From NCBI GenBank assembly GCA_963920705.1, contig OY987236.1, forward strand, positions 7,488,190-7,552,189: a DNA stretch of 64,000 nt, given 5' to 3'. Made by a program: the position numbers and the translations under genes. The notes under the pieces were generated by a model, which was not told the origin of the DNA, did no database searches, and saw nothing but the letters and a program-made list of their open reading frames with translations. Positions 26,549 to 37,333 of this stretch are shown in pieces (position 1 is the stretch's first letter; each line of letters opens with the position of its first letter). The stretch is from Odiellus spinosus. Taxonomy: Eukaryota; Arthropoda; Arachnida; Opiliones; Phalangiidae.

Positions 26549-27310
26549 CTTTTTAGCTCAAATATTTAGTTCAATTTTTTTTCACGCCATTGTTGAATGT
26601 TCTTTTTTAGTTTAATTTAAACATTAATAGATAAAATTTATTAACCCCCTCAATTACAGGGACCATTAAGTTTTAATTTCGAGCTCGTCGCGTCAAATTT
26701 ACGTTTGTAAAATTTTAAAAGTAGCTTTGAATGTTGTCTGATAAAAGTAATTTTGACAAAATTATCGTTACGAAGTGTTGTAAAAAGATATTTTTGATGA
26801 AATGTTTATTTTACCCGGTAAAACGATGAATAATACTTTAAAATTTATAATTTGAGATATAGATTGTTCGTATATTCGCCAAAAACCCATTTTAAACAAT
26901 CCCAATAAGCCCAACACAGGTCTTAACAAAATTAAGAGTAAATTGGCCACGCGCGTTTTTTGCAATAGATGAAAATATTTTTTATTAGATTTAGAGCCAA
27001 ATTAGTGAGCGAAGATAAAAAAATGTACATTATAAAACTTTATTGAGCTCTTTGCTTTATAGACAAATTTACGCCTTTTTCGACAGATGTTTTAATTTTT
27101 TTTTTCATCATCAATTCATTTTGTATATAGATAAAAGAACTGGTAAATGGAGCGTTTACCTTAAATTAAAAAAACAAAGAAAAAAAACATAATTATTGTA
27201 ATTTGGTGTCTTATGTAATAATATCTAAATAATCCCCTATTTTAACCCTCTCTCAATAGTTAACAAAAATTAAAGCCAGGTTCCCATTTAGGGGAGTAAC
27301 ATCTTATGTA

Positions 27311-27830
27311 ATTTGGCGCAAGTTCAGATTGTAATTTGGCGCGAAACAAGTTCAGATTGTAATTTGGCGCGAAACAAGTTCAGAATGTAATTTGGCGCGA
27401 AACAAGTTCAGAATGTAATTTGGCGCGAAACAAGTTCAGATTGTAATTTGGCGCGAAACAAGTTCAGATTGTAATTTGGCGCGAAACAAGTTCAGATTGT
27501 AATTTGGCGCGAAACAAGTTCAGATTGTAATTTGGCGCGAAACAAGTTCAGATTGTAATTTGGCGCGAAACAAGTTCAGATTGTAATTTGGCGCGAAACA
27601 AGTTCAGATTGTAATTTGGCGCGAAACAAGTTCAGATTGTAATTTGGCGCGAAACAAGTTCAGATTGTAATTTGGCGCGAAACAAGTTAAAATTCTAATT
27701 TGGCGCGAAACAAGATAAAATTAAAATTCTAATTTGGCGCGAAACAAAATTCTAATTTGGCGCGAAACAAGTTAATATTCTAATTAGGCGAGAAACAAGT
27801 TGTTTACTATTTTAATTTGACGCGAAGCAA
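27311..27830. repeat. 28-bp tandem array with repeated E2F-type sites
   Basis: The unit is AAGTTCAGATTGTAATTT then GGCGCGAAAC. From 27,335 to 27,699, fourteen copies of TTTGGCGCGAAAC sit exactly 28 bp apart. Two more perfect copies at 27,733 and 27,755 are in shortened units, making 16, with decayed units before and after. TTTGGCGCGAAA is the reverse complement of TTTCGCGCCAAA, the E2F site of vertebrate DHFR promoters, and fits the E2F/DP consensus TTTSSCGC. Whether it binds E2F is inference; it may be a neutral minisatellite. Confidence 0.95.
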
Positions 27831-28518
27831 ATGTTTAAAATCCCAAATTTTCCTAAAACAAGTTGGATAAGACCGAAATCGAACACGCAAGAAGTTGGTA
27901 AAGGTTATAATTTGACTTTAAACAAGTTGCTTCAGATTAGAATTTGGCCTGAAACAAGTTGTTGAAGACCTAATTCTTTATTAAATGGGAACTTGGCTTG
28001 AAAAATGCTAAGAGTGGTTGTATAAAGAGGTTAATTCTGTGATAATCACACAAAATTTGTAGCCAGAGTAAAAAAAAAAAAAAAGCAAAACAAAAATAAG
28101 ATTATTGAAGAAATATTTTCAAAAAATAAAAACCATCTTCATCTCTCATTCTAACGACAAAAATAGACTACCTCCCCCATTTTGAGCCCATCCCTACTCT
28201 TTCGCTAGTGGTTTTAAAACAAAAACAAACAAAATAATTGTTTATTAGTTAGAAATATTTAATTTTTCGTGTAATAATTGTTTTTTATATATAAACCAAA
28301 AATGACAAAAAAAAATGTGATAGGAGAATTACATTTTGCTGAGAAAGTCTCTTTTTAAAAACGAAAAGTTAAAAACTGAAAATAACTATTGTATCAAACT
28401 CTAAGTTAGAGACAAAAATTAAATTACGTCAGTTTACAAAACTTATACGAATGAAATAAAGAGACGTGGCAGTCTGAATGAAAAAAAAACTAAATGATGG
28501 CGATAAAATGTTTCAATT

Positions 28519-28524
28519 TTTATT
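28519..28524 (-). terminator. Candidate polyadenylation signal of RMND5
   Basis: AATAAA on the minus strand, about 245 bp after the RMND5 stop codon. Other signals may be used. Confidence 0.4.
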
Positions 28525-28767
28525 TTCCTTTCACTAGTAATATACAAAACAAAAAATACGCATTCTTCATTCGCTTTAAATAACCGTAACTTTTTTAATA
28601 TACAAAATCTTTTTTTAATTAGTCAAGAATTCTAAAAAAAAAATAACAAGGGGCAGAAAAAATAATGGGACAGAAACATCGAACCAACTTTTTTTAATTC
28701 ACCGTGTTTAGTAAATATGACAAGAATGAGATGATTGTATATTCAATAATCAGTTATTTTTTTTTTC

Positions 28768-30407
28768 TTAAAAGAAAATTTGCTTGGCGTCTGTTGGATT
28801 TTGATCCATTGGGCAATAAGGACATTTCAGTCTGTAAAATTGAAAGGTTAATGCTTAAAACTAAAACGAACCTTAGTTGACAACCATTGTGCAGCGAGAT
28901 ACGTACTTATTCCCGCTGGATAATTTATGAAGCGCATCTCGGCTGATTACGTGTCCGCAAACCAATCTCATGGGTGGATTATTTTCCGAGCTCTGTTGAC
29001 GCAAAATTGGGCAAGCGAAGATTGAATGAAAACGACATTTTTGTCCCAAATCAATTTCAATCTTTAAAAAAATATTTTCCGTTAAATTTTTGATTGAATA
29101 AATCATAAAAATTTTCAAAATTACAGGTAGTTCATCTCGACTACTCCAAACTCCAGTTACTTGTCTCTGCATCATAACTTGTTTGATGTTAAGCAAGGCG
29201 GGAAGGGACATACACCCAGCGTTGACACTAAAGGTACGTTAAATTAGTTCTTTAAAGTTTAACTCAAATCTAAAAAATTCTCACCAAACTGTCAAGGGAC
29301 TTTCAACGGACAAGCCCAAAAGAGCGCAAGCGTCTCTCGTGAATACGTCGCAAATCTCAGCCCAGTGTATCGGATCTAGTAAGAAATTATACGGGGAATT
29401 GTGCAAACCGTGACGTAAGAATAAAAGGCTTCCCATTAAGACTTGAATTTCTCTTTCGTGATGAGCCGCTAAACCCTGAAAATTGGTTCTAGCGTATTGA
29501 ATCGCTTCTTCTTGCTTCGAAACTCCTTGTTGAAGAAGATCGATGAAGTGAAGCCTGTGAAGTTTAAATTCTAAGGAGCTATTTTGTTCTAGAAGTTTGT
29601 GTCGATTAGCTTTGGTCCATTCCAGAGCAGGTTTGAGATTTTTTCTTTTTAACGCGTCTAATATTGTGTTTAATTCCGAGAAAGGTTCCTTTTTGTTGCT
29701 ATCCATTTTCAGTTTCGCTTCCTGAACAATATATCGAACCAATTAACTTTTTGTATTTTAATTGGAGGAAAAATCCTCTTTTACCTTAACCAAACATTCT
29801 GCAATGTCCAACATTCCTTGTCTCAGAAAATGCTCAGTAAGTACATGATTTAATAAGCCACTATTGACAGTCCCTTGAAAAACCTCTTCGTTACTCGTAG
29901 TAAAGAAGTCAGAGATGAAATTCTAATAGATGTACTGGTTAGAGAAGCGTCTAAAGCTTAAAGAACTGTCTTAATTTTAAGATACTCACTTTGTCAATGG
30001 CTTTTCCAACTTTAGAGACAGTTCCGTGCAAGTCTCGATGTTCTGACGCTAAACTACTAGCAGTGTCTCGCACCCTTTTCATGCATTGTGTCAAAATTAA
30101 AGCTTCAGCCGCTGTTATTTCGCTATTAGGATCTAAATAGATACGCAATAACAAGTCGAACGTCATTTGCATATCGCGTAATAAACAAAAACCGTAAAAA
30201 CGTCTTGAAAACTGACCAAGGCCAAAATCTACAGATGTGTAATTCATTAAATTGTGGATGAAAACCCTTACCTTCTGAAAGTTCTTCTTGTAATCGATTT
30301 GTATATTCAATTAAATCCAATAATACGGTTTTGGAATGTTCTTTAAAACCGTTAAACTTATGTAAAACTTTGTCTATTTCTTTTTCTACGCTGTTACAGG
30401 AATCCAT
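28768..30407 (-). CDS. RMND5A: RMND5/GID2-like subunit of the CTLH (GID) E3 ubiquitin ligase
   Basis: Exons in transcript order: 30,272-30,407; 29,990-30,132; 29,785-29,922; 29,285-29,721; 29,125-29,227; 28,907-29,061; 28,768-28,831. They join in frame to 391 residues, the same length as human RMND5A. The N-terminus, [18 protein letters not shown], matches the human pattern. A LisH-like helix region ([20 protein letters not shown]) and CTLH region ([16 protein letters not shown]) follow, then the long conserved stretch [17 protein letters not shown]. The C-terminal variant RING reads [19 protein letters not shown] and KCPYCPMDQ, ending KQIFF. In known complexes this subunit pairs with MAEA to form the catalytic RING pair. 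It shares a divergent promoter with SLU7. It appears intact. Confidence 0.97.
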
Positions 30408-30751
30408 TTTCGACCAAAATTTATTTTGGAACTGAACTTTTTGAAAATGTCACGCAATCTGATTGGCCGAAATTGTCGACTGCGTATCGAGGCAAAGTTG
30501 GCGAACTTTGCTCGTCAGACTCGTCTGGACGGTCTTGAATATAAAAGTACCCGTAATAATTTAGTAAAGAACGTTATTAAAGGTAAATTTCGTTTAAATA
30601 TATTAATAATTAGTTTTTTATCTGTTTCTACTCTTTAAAATTCCTGAAATGTTGTTATTATTAAGATAAACGATTTTATTGTTTTTGTTGCCAAGGCTTA
30701 GTAATGAACACCTTTACTAAATAGCATCAGAAAATAACATAATTAACTAAT
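30408..30751. promoter_or_regulatory. Divergent promoter between RMND5 and SLU7
   Basis: Only 344 bp separate the two start codons, which point away from each other. An inverted CCAAT box (GATTGGCC) lies at about 30,459-30,466. A short open frame at 30,447-30,581 followed by GTAAAT could be a chance frame or a SLU7 5' UTR exon. No TATA box was assigned. Confidence 0.7.
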
Positions 30752-33144
30752 ATGAATACAAACAATAAGCCAGTGTCAGAAATTCTGAAAAACAATGAGG
30801 TTGATGAACCAAAGAAACGAACTAGAGAGGATTGGCGTAAAGCTAAAGAGCTTGAAGAAGCCCGTAAAGCTGGAACAGCTCCAGCTGCTGTAGATGAAGA
30901 AGGAAGGGATATCAATCCACATATTCCACAATATATTTCATCAGCACCTTGGTACTTTGGATCCAAGGGTCCAACGCTCAAACATCAAAGACCTCAACCT
31001 GAAAAACAAGCTGACTTCACTTCCATCGATGGCTATTATCAGCGAGGCATTCAAACATACAGAGCCACCAAGTTTCGTAAAGGAGCTTGCGAAAACTGCG
31101 GGGCTATGACCCACAAGAAGAAAGATTGCGTAGAGAGACCTCGTAAAGTGGGGGCCAAGTTCTCAAATGATGATATAGCTCCGGATGAAGCTGAGTTACC
31201 AGATTTAAGCCTAGATTATGACGGCAAACGGGATAGATGGAATGGGTTTCAACCCGAAGCTTATCAAGCAATTGTTGATGAATTTGCAAAAGTAGAAGAA
31301 GCTAAAAGACATTTAAAGGAAGATAAACTGAAGGAGGATCTCGCCGCAGCCGCTGATTTGGTATTTCACAATAATTTAATGAAAAATAAATATAATTGAA
31401 TTTTAAAAATATTTTAATCAAAATATATTAGGCGAATAGAGAAGGTGGTAGTGAAGATGATGAGGATAAATACGCGGATGACGCTGACATGCCTGGTACA
31501 AAAGTTGACAGCAAACAACGTATCACGGTGCGAAACTTGAGAATAAGAGAAGACGTCGCGAAGTATTTAAGAAATTTGGATCCAAACTCTGCCTACTACG
31601 ATCCTAAAACTCGATCTATGAGAGATAATCCGTATAAGACTGCGGCTCAAAAACCTGAAGAATTAGTTTTTGCTGGAGATAACTTTGTTCGATATTCGGG
31701 GGATACCGTAAGACATTCGAGTGCTCAGAGTAAGATTCCTACTCAACTTTAAACTATTTTAAGACTAACAAAACCAATATTTTAAATTCAATTTCACCCC
31801 TTTAGCATTCGCTTGGCAAGCTTACGAGAAAGGAGTTGATGTTCATTTGCAAGCTGAACCTACTAAAGCCGAATTACTGAACCAAGAATTTGGTGTTAAG
31901 AAGGATGAATTCAAACAGGAGATGAAAGAAAGTATTTTAGAACGTTATGGAGGAGAAGAACATCTTCAAGCTCCCCCCAAAGAACTAATCTTCGCCCAAA
32001 CTGAAGAATATATCGAATACGCTAGAGATGGACAAATCTTGAAAGGAAACGAGAAACCAGTCATCAGATCCAAATATGAAGAAGATATTTATATCAATAA
32101 TCATAATGTAAATTATTTTAAAGTTAAAATTTCAAACTTTTAAACAATAATTAATACTAATTCAGTAATTATTAATACTAATTCAGTAATTATTAATATT
32201 AATTTCAGAGTGTTTGGGGATCTTATTGGAATAACGGAAGATGGGGTTACAAATGTTGCCATTCTTTTGTAAAACAATCGTATTGTACGGGAGAAGCTGG
32301 AAAAGATGCCAATATATCGGTAAAGTAACACAGTTTAATCATTTTTCTTACGGAAGACGTTAACTTTAACCTTTTGTTTCAGGCTTCTCAACTTCTAATT
32401 CCTGAAACTGAGGATATGCTCGATCTACCCAGTTCTTCGCATCAAAGCGAACCAGTTGTGAAAGAAACTCCCCAAAAATCTTTATTGGAACAACACGTCG
32501 AAGCGCTACTTGAACGTAACAAACAAACAAAAAATCAAAAGAAGAAACAAAAGAAACGCGAACATAGATTGAAGAAAAAGGTGGTCAAGAAGAGTAAAGA
32601 TTCTAATTCTGATGCATCATCGGGTTCTGAAGATTCAGATGCTGAAGAAGAGGATGAAGAAACCAAACTTAAAAAGGCGAGAACTTTCATTTTAATTTAT
32701 TTCCAAGGGAGTAATGAAATTAGCAAGATAAGATTTATATTCAACTAATATATTTAGTTTATCTACAATTATAAATAGTGACAGGTCTGAAGCAATATAT
32801 CAGTTTCACGTCTGAAAACTGATATTTACTGATACTGTCTTAATTATATAAACTTAAAATGAATGAAGAAATTAACCTTAGTTGACCAAATTAAAAAATC
32901 ATTGTATTTCATTCTCCCTTTAAATTACGATAGAGACTAAATTTGGATTATATTTTAGGCTCTTGAGAATGAGGATGCTAGCCAAAAAGAAGCTGATCGT
33001 TTATTGGCTATGGACGAACGTAAGAGACCTTACAACAGCATGTACGAAGTTAAAGGACCTACTGATGAGGAAATGGAAGCTTATTTCTTGAAACGAGCGA
33101 GACCCGAGGATCCTATGAGTGCATTTTTGGGTAAAAAGCCATAA
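30752..33144 (+). CDS. SLU7: Pre-mRNA splicing factor SLU7
   Basis: Exons: 30,752-31,360; 31,432-31,729; 31,806-32,107; 32,209-32,319; 32,383-32,676; 32,959-33,144. They join in frame to 599 residues (human protein 586). SLU7 acts in the second catalytic step, helping to choose the 3' splice site. Residues 113-126, [14 protein letters not shown], form the CCHC zinc knuckle. Further signatures are [48 protein letters not shown] and the C-terminal KRPYNSMYE...FLGKKP. A Lys-rich and acidic/Ser patch precedes the last exon. The last intron has no usable GT. Homology (KLKK joined to ALENE) puts the donor at 32,677 as GC, in AAG|GCGAGA, so it is a GC-AG intron or a T-to-C change or error. An M1-like scrap lies inside that intron. 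Confidence 0.97.
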
Positions 33145-33253
33145 AAAGGACTGATAATTGCGGTGTAAATTACTTGTACAAGTAATTTCATTTATGTTAA
33201 ACATTTTTTACACTACGTGATTCAAATTATATTATTATAATGAAACTCTGTAT

Positions 33254-33259
33254 AATAAA
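33254..33259 (+). terminator. Candidate SLU7 polyadenylation signal
   Basis: AATAAA lies 110 bp after the SLU7 stop codon, the first on this strand. Confidence 0.55.
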
Positions 33260-33394
33260 TAGTGCGATACAAGATAGGAGTTGGAATTTTTCCAAGTTAG
33301 GAAAAATAACTTAGGAATACTACCTAAAACTAAAACATTAGAGAGGATCTAGTTTAGGAACTGAAAAGGAAAAAGAAACCTGTCTGCAATCGGT

Positions 33395-33799
33395 TTCCCA
33401 TCCATTCCTTATCTTTAAAATATGCCTAATTCGCCAGTAGAAAAAATTCAAATCAATAATAACCTTGAAATCAATTTTTATCTTTTAAAGTAGGTTTAAC
33501 AAGAATTTGCAAAGTGTTATAATTTAATCGTTAAGCAGTCTCTAGCCAATCACGTGAGAAGCATTTGCTTTGTTTCAGCAATAAAACGTTTCCAACTTAG
33601 TTAAACTTTAACCACAAGATTTCAAACTCTCCATGGTTCCTTGTTAAGCCTAGGCTACTTTCTGATTAATTTGAAATTGAAATTGATTTCGAATTTAATA
33701 TTGGTTTGAATTTTATTGTACAAGCGAATATGGCTAATTTTAACAATAAGGTATAGATAGAAATCATTTGTTGTTGAACTTCATTCTCTTTTGAAAAGC
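33395..33799. mobile_element. Diverged M1 MITE between SLU7 and the tandem family
   Basis: It keeps the M1 order: TTCCTTATCTTTAAAATATG at the left, GTTAAGCCTAGGC in the middle, and CAATAAGG...TTGTTGTTGAACTTCATTC at the right. It is more diverged than the copy at 19,884, so probably older. Confidence 0.55.
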
Positions 33800-33819
33800 G
33801 TGAGTTTTTCCTGTTCAAA

Positions 33820-33847
33820 TTTGGCGCCTTTTTTATGTCAAGGCCAT
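33820..33847 (+). promoter_or_regulatory. Shared upstream block of family copy 1
   Basis: TTTGGCGC (33,820-33,827) fits the E2F consensus. TCAAGGCCA (33,839-33,847) fits the FTZ-F1 monomer consensus YCAAGGYCR. The block lies about 335 bp before the ATG of copy 1. The same order of motifs recurs before copies 3 and 4. Function is inferred only. Confidence 0.45.
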
Positions 33848-34161
33848 CTTTAAGCGTTATTGCATAAATATGCAATATTTGAAGGAAATCCTGGTTTCAA
33901 ATTATGTAGTTTATAAGGGAAATACCGATGTCAGTGACTCTAGGATGATTATTTATGATGTAAAAAGCGTAATCACTTAATCTTCACAAAGATTAGAATT
34001 TTTTTAAATATTTTAAGCCTAACTTTTAGCTGAAGGGGGTGTCAACCTGTTGAATAGCCTAAGGTGAGAGTATTTGTAACTACCTATAGTTTTTATTTTC
34101 TCTCTCAGGTTTACCATTTGTTTTATAATTTTAGTTTCGCAAGTAATTAACGAAATCTGCT

Positions 34162-35651
34162 ATGGCCTACGGAGGAGAATTTACCCCGCCTCGATACGAA
34201 GACATTGTAGTGGAACATTCTTCGCTCCCAGGCCTTTTAACTTCGGTAGATTTCATCCCAGCTTGCCTCGAGAGTCCAGTTTTTGGGGAAGCAAAGTTTG
34301 AAACATTCCCGGTTTTGATTACGCGAGCTAATGAGTATCTTTCAATTCATCGTGAATGGGAAGCAAAAACTTGTGAAAGTGTCGAGTTTGTATGTACAAA
34401 ATTAAGTAAAAAGTCTTCTAATATAAAATGGGAAAAGATGACCTACTACGAGCCTGGAGAAGACAGCTTTGGTATCACTTACATTAGGGGTTTGAGACTA
34501 TGGCTGGTTCCAAGGGCAACAAAATATCCACAACAGTTAGGATACGTTAATATCGTTCCCAAAGCTCTTAACAGCAGCAGATGGCGTTGGCCAGATTTTC
34601 AAACATTAAATGAAACTTTAGAAGAGTTTAATGCGGAACTCCGTAATAATCCTAAGTTAATTCCAGGTATATTACAAATTACGTTGTGTCTAAGTTAAGA
34701 TTAAATTATATCTTTTTTGAAGGTAAAATAATAACTGTCGAAACCCAAGAGATGAAAGTCACGACTCTTAAATCATTCAATCCTGATAAAAGTTTTTGGT
34801 ACGAAACCGAAACTTGGAAACGCTTCATCGTTGTTATACGTGTTTTCTACGAAATGTACATTGATTCGAAGGATTCCTACCAACGAGAAGAAATTGGAAT
34901 TGCTGATTTTAAACCAGCGATGTTAGTAGAAGGTCGTACGTTCAATAGGCCTATATTTGAGCCATTTTCAAATGTGATTCAAAACGCCTCTCTTTGGTGC
35001 TCTCAACAACGGTAAGTTCTTTTTTCAGATTAAACTCATCAGGATTCTGTTTTAAAATTAATTTTTCTTCTGTTCTTGAAGAGCTATAAGATACTGTAAT
35101 GCCCAAACTTTTGAAGTAAAAATGAAATCTTGGAATGAAGTTGACACTCAACGAATGTCTTACATGGAACATATTACGTATTATGTTAGAATCGTACGAG
35201 TTGCGTTTGTAACTCTGACAGAGGGTCACGTCGCGTCTCCTTTAAACTTAATGTGTAAAAATTTTTCACCTTTGTTAACTGTGAAAAACTACTCTGGCAA
35301 TGAGTATGAAACTCTCTCAAAAACGATTGAAAGAATCCAAGAATGGTTAAGAGCAACTGGTAAGTGATTGTTTTAATGAATTTTAATTTTTACAATACAA
35401 GGTTAAATTTGAAGTAATACTTGTATATTTTAGGTGGGAAAGTCTTGAGCTGCGAAACAACTGCAATGAGATTAAAAAGTGGAGGTGAAAGAAAACACGG
35501 TCTTGAAACTAGTTTTACTTACAATTCAACCATGGGAGAGTTTTGGATCTTCGTCATCAGAGTTTTTCTCGATGGCCATTATCCCGAACCACCGCCTGAA
35601 GTTTTAAGCCCTCCACCTGTGGTCAAAGAGATTTCTTGCTTATTGCTATAG
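34162..35651 (+). CDS. Tandem family copy 1: four-repeat protein with PPxY and CaaX motifs
   Basis: Exons 34,162-34,666, 34,723-35,011, 35,082-35,359 and 35,434-35,651 join in frame to 429 residues (intron phases 1, 2, 1). I do not recognise the family. The protein opens MAYGGEFTPPRYEDIV, giving a PPxY motif at residues 9-12. Four related modules of about 100 residues follow. Each has a helix-like stretch (as in VLITRANEYLSIHREW) and then a predicted beta stretch of the type TCES/VETQ/CETT ending in (Y/F)hRhhR. The C-terminus, Pro-rich then SCLLL, fits a CaaX prenylation box with Leu last, the type geranylgeranyltransferase I prefers. There is no signal peptide or membrane segment, so a cytosolic protein tethered by lipid is likely (inference). 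An AG acceptor-like site before the ATG suggests a 5' UTR intron. It is closest to copy 2. Confidence 0.88.
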
Positions 35652-36605
35652 TATACTTTCAGTGTATCTTCTTGCGGGTGCATTCTAGTCGTCGGTAAAA
35701 GTAATTTATATATAAAGATAATTGGCCTTAAACAACTAAATTTTATTAACTTATGTAACATACTTCTATTCTTTCTTGATACCATTTATATTAAGAGTTT
35801 TTTATTATTATTATTATAACGGTGCGCAACAATGAAGTGTTAAGAGTTTTATCGCCAATGTTCAGAGGCACGAGAGTTTTATAATTGAAATTGAGCGATT
35901 TTTCTCAACTAAACTTTCATTCGATCCGATGTCAGTCGTCACGAGTCGTGACGTCAAACCAAAAGAGAAGTTATTGGTATATATTCAATTTCACTCAGAT
36001 TTTTAAGAGTCATTTCCTATTGACAGTATTGATGAGTATTTTTGTAGGTTGTGATGAAAAAGGAACTGTAAATGCCTCCACCCCCTACGAGTTTGACGTC
36101 GACGTCAAACTCGTTGGATGTATGACGTTTTTTTTTTTTTTTTTTTTAATAATGTTGAATAATAATAAGGGAAAGGGATTTACACATTTAGTGTTCTCTT
36201 TTATTATAGAGAACCATTTATTGAAAAGGGTTCAATGTTTACATACACCTTTATCGTTTATTCAGAGAAAGATGGGTTTTCATGCTCTATTTACAAATTT
36301 ACATTACAATTACGTGATAAAGTTTATTATTTGAAAAACTTGTCCGCAAGATTATTGGGAGATGGAAAAGGAATTAAATGGATTTATTGCATCCACTATA
36401 CTTTGAAGGCTATTATGGCTTCTGGCAGAAGTAAAATACATGTAACTGTTGCACCTGTTGTGCAAGGTTGATGTGTTATTATTGTGCAATACATTGATGT
36501 TATAATGATATTTGACTCGGGGCTAATAATATAAAAATCGTATCATTTGCCGCTTTTTTCCACATAGATTCGAACCTTTAAAATATTTTAAACTAAACTT
36601 TTTTG
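35652..36605. other. Spacer between copies 1 and 2, with a possible orphan exon
   Basis: The spacer holds a 28-bp palindrome (separate entry), a poly-T run at 36,130-36,147 and an open stretch at 36,211-36,471 (+). That stretch follows a fair splice acceptor (TTTTATTATAG) and reads EPFIEKGSMFTYTF onwards for 86 residues to a stop. I do not recognise it. An upstream candidate exon (CDEKGTVNAS..., about 36,050-36,120) does not join it in frame through any obvious donor. It may be an orphan or decayed gene, or chance. Confidence that it is coding is about 0.2. Confidence 0.3.
36087..36114. promoter_or_regulatory. 28-bp perfect palindrome with paired CRE half-sites
   Basis: The half-site ACGAGTTTGACGTC is followed at once by its exact reverse complement, with no spacer. 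It contains TGACGTCGACGTCA, which has a TGACG CRE/AP-1-type half-site on each strand. About 150 bp upstream, CGTCACGA-G-TCGTGACG (near 35,939) is a second, 17-bp palindrome with the same core. Regulatory role is inferred. Confidence 0.6.
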
Positions 36606-37193
36606 TAGTGGTGTGCGAGTCCTGTTTTTTTGGTTTCGAGTCGAGTCCCGAGTCCTGGAAAACTGGACTCGTCCGAGTCCGAGTCCTGAAAAACTGGACT
36701 CGACGAGTCTTCGAGTCCTTAAGAAATGGTTTCGAGTCCAATACGAGTCCAAAATTTCTAGCCGAGTCCAAGACGAGTCCCAAATTTTTAAATTTTTTAG
36801 TTAATGTATAATTTATTATTACTTAACCTCGCTTATTTATATTAAAAACACCATATTTATTCAAAAAGACAAACGTTTAGTAACTTTAATCACATTTTAT
36901 TGTATTGGAATTTTCGGTGATAAAGGATTTTTTAAGTAGTAAAAGTGCTAAAAGGTAAAGTAAATTAACTAAATGTATAGAAACTGCTGTAAAAATATAA
37001 ACTCCCCCCAAAAATTAGGACTCGTCCGATTTTTATACCTATTGCGAGTCCTATGCGAGTAATTTTTAGCCTTGGTGGAGGACTCGGGTACTCGCGCGAG
37101 TCCTGGAAAAACGTGTTGCGAGTCCGAGTCCGAGTACTCGGACTCGGACTCGCGACCGAGTACTCGCAATTTGCGAGTACTCGCACACCCCTA
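36606..37193. mobile_element. hAT-type MITE with internal GAGTCC arrays
   Basis: Ends are TAGTGGTGTGCGAGT and ACTCGCACACCCCTA, the (C/T)AGGGGTGTGC type typical of hAT elements. A perfect 8-bp duplication, CTTTTTTG, flanks it (36,598-36,605 and 37,194-37,201). Both subterminal zones (about 36,615-36,785 and 37,018-37,185) are packed with GAGTCC/GGACTC repeats in opposite directions, probably transposase-binding sites. Chance Ser/Arg-rich frames inside are not genes. It ends 140 bp before the ATG of family copy 2. Confidence 0.92.
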
Positions 37194-37333
37194 CTTTTTT
37201 GTGAACCTGTTTACTTTTATTAAGGTGAGGGTGATATAGTTACATGATTGGTTTGTTATAACTTTTTCGTTTTCTCTATAGTTTACAATTTAATTTGTAA
37301 TTTCAGTTTCGCAAGTAATTTCCTATTATTGAG

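Larger units (their letters stand above)
26549..28767. other. Convergent intergenic region between ARID5 and RMND5
   Basis: The 3' ends of two convergent genes face each other here. Apart from the 28-bp array listed separately, it is AT-rich with A/T runs. The most obvious plus-strand AATAAA is at 28,125-28,130, beyond the array. If that is used, ARID5 transcripts would contain the array in a long 3' UTR, but ATTAAA variants near 27,166 and 27,270 are nearer. Confidence 0.6.

Noticed and set aside
30426-30638. 70-codon frame in the RMND5-SLU7 promoter
   Set aside because: It matches no family and sits between two divergent start codons; at most it is a 5' UTR exon of SLU7.
36608-37186. Ser/Arg-rich frames on both strands
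   Set aside because: They are translations of the GAGTCC arrays in the hAT MITE.
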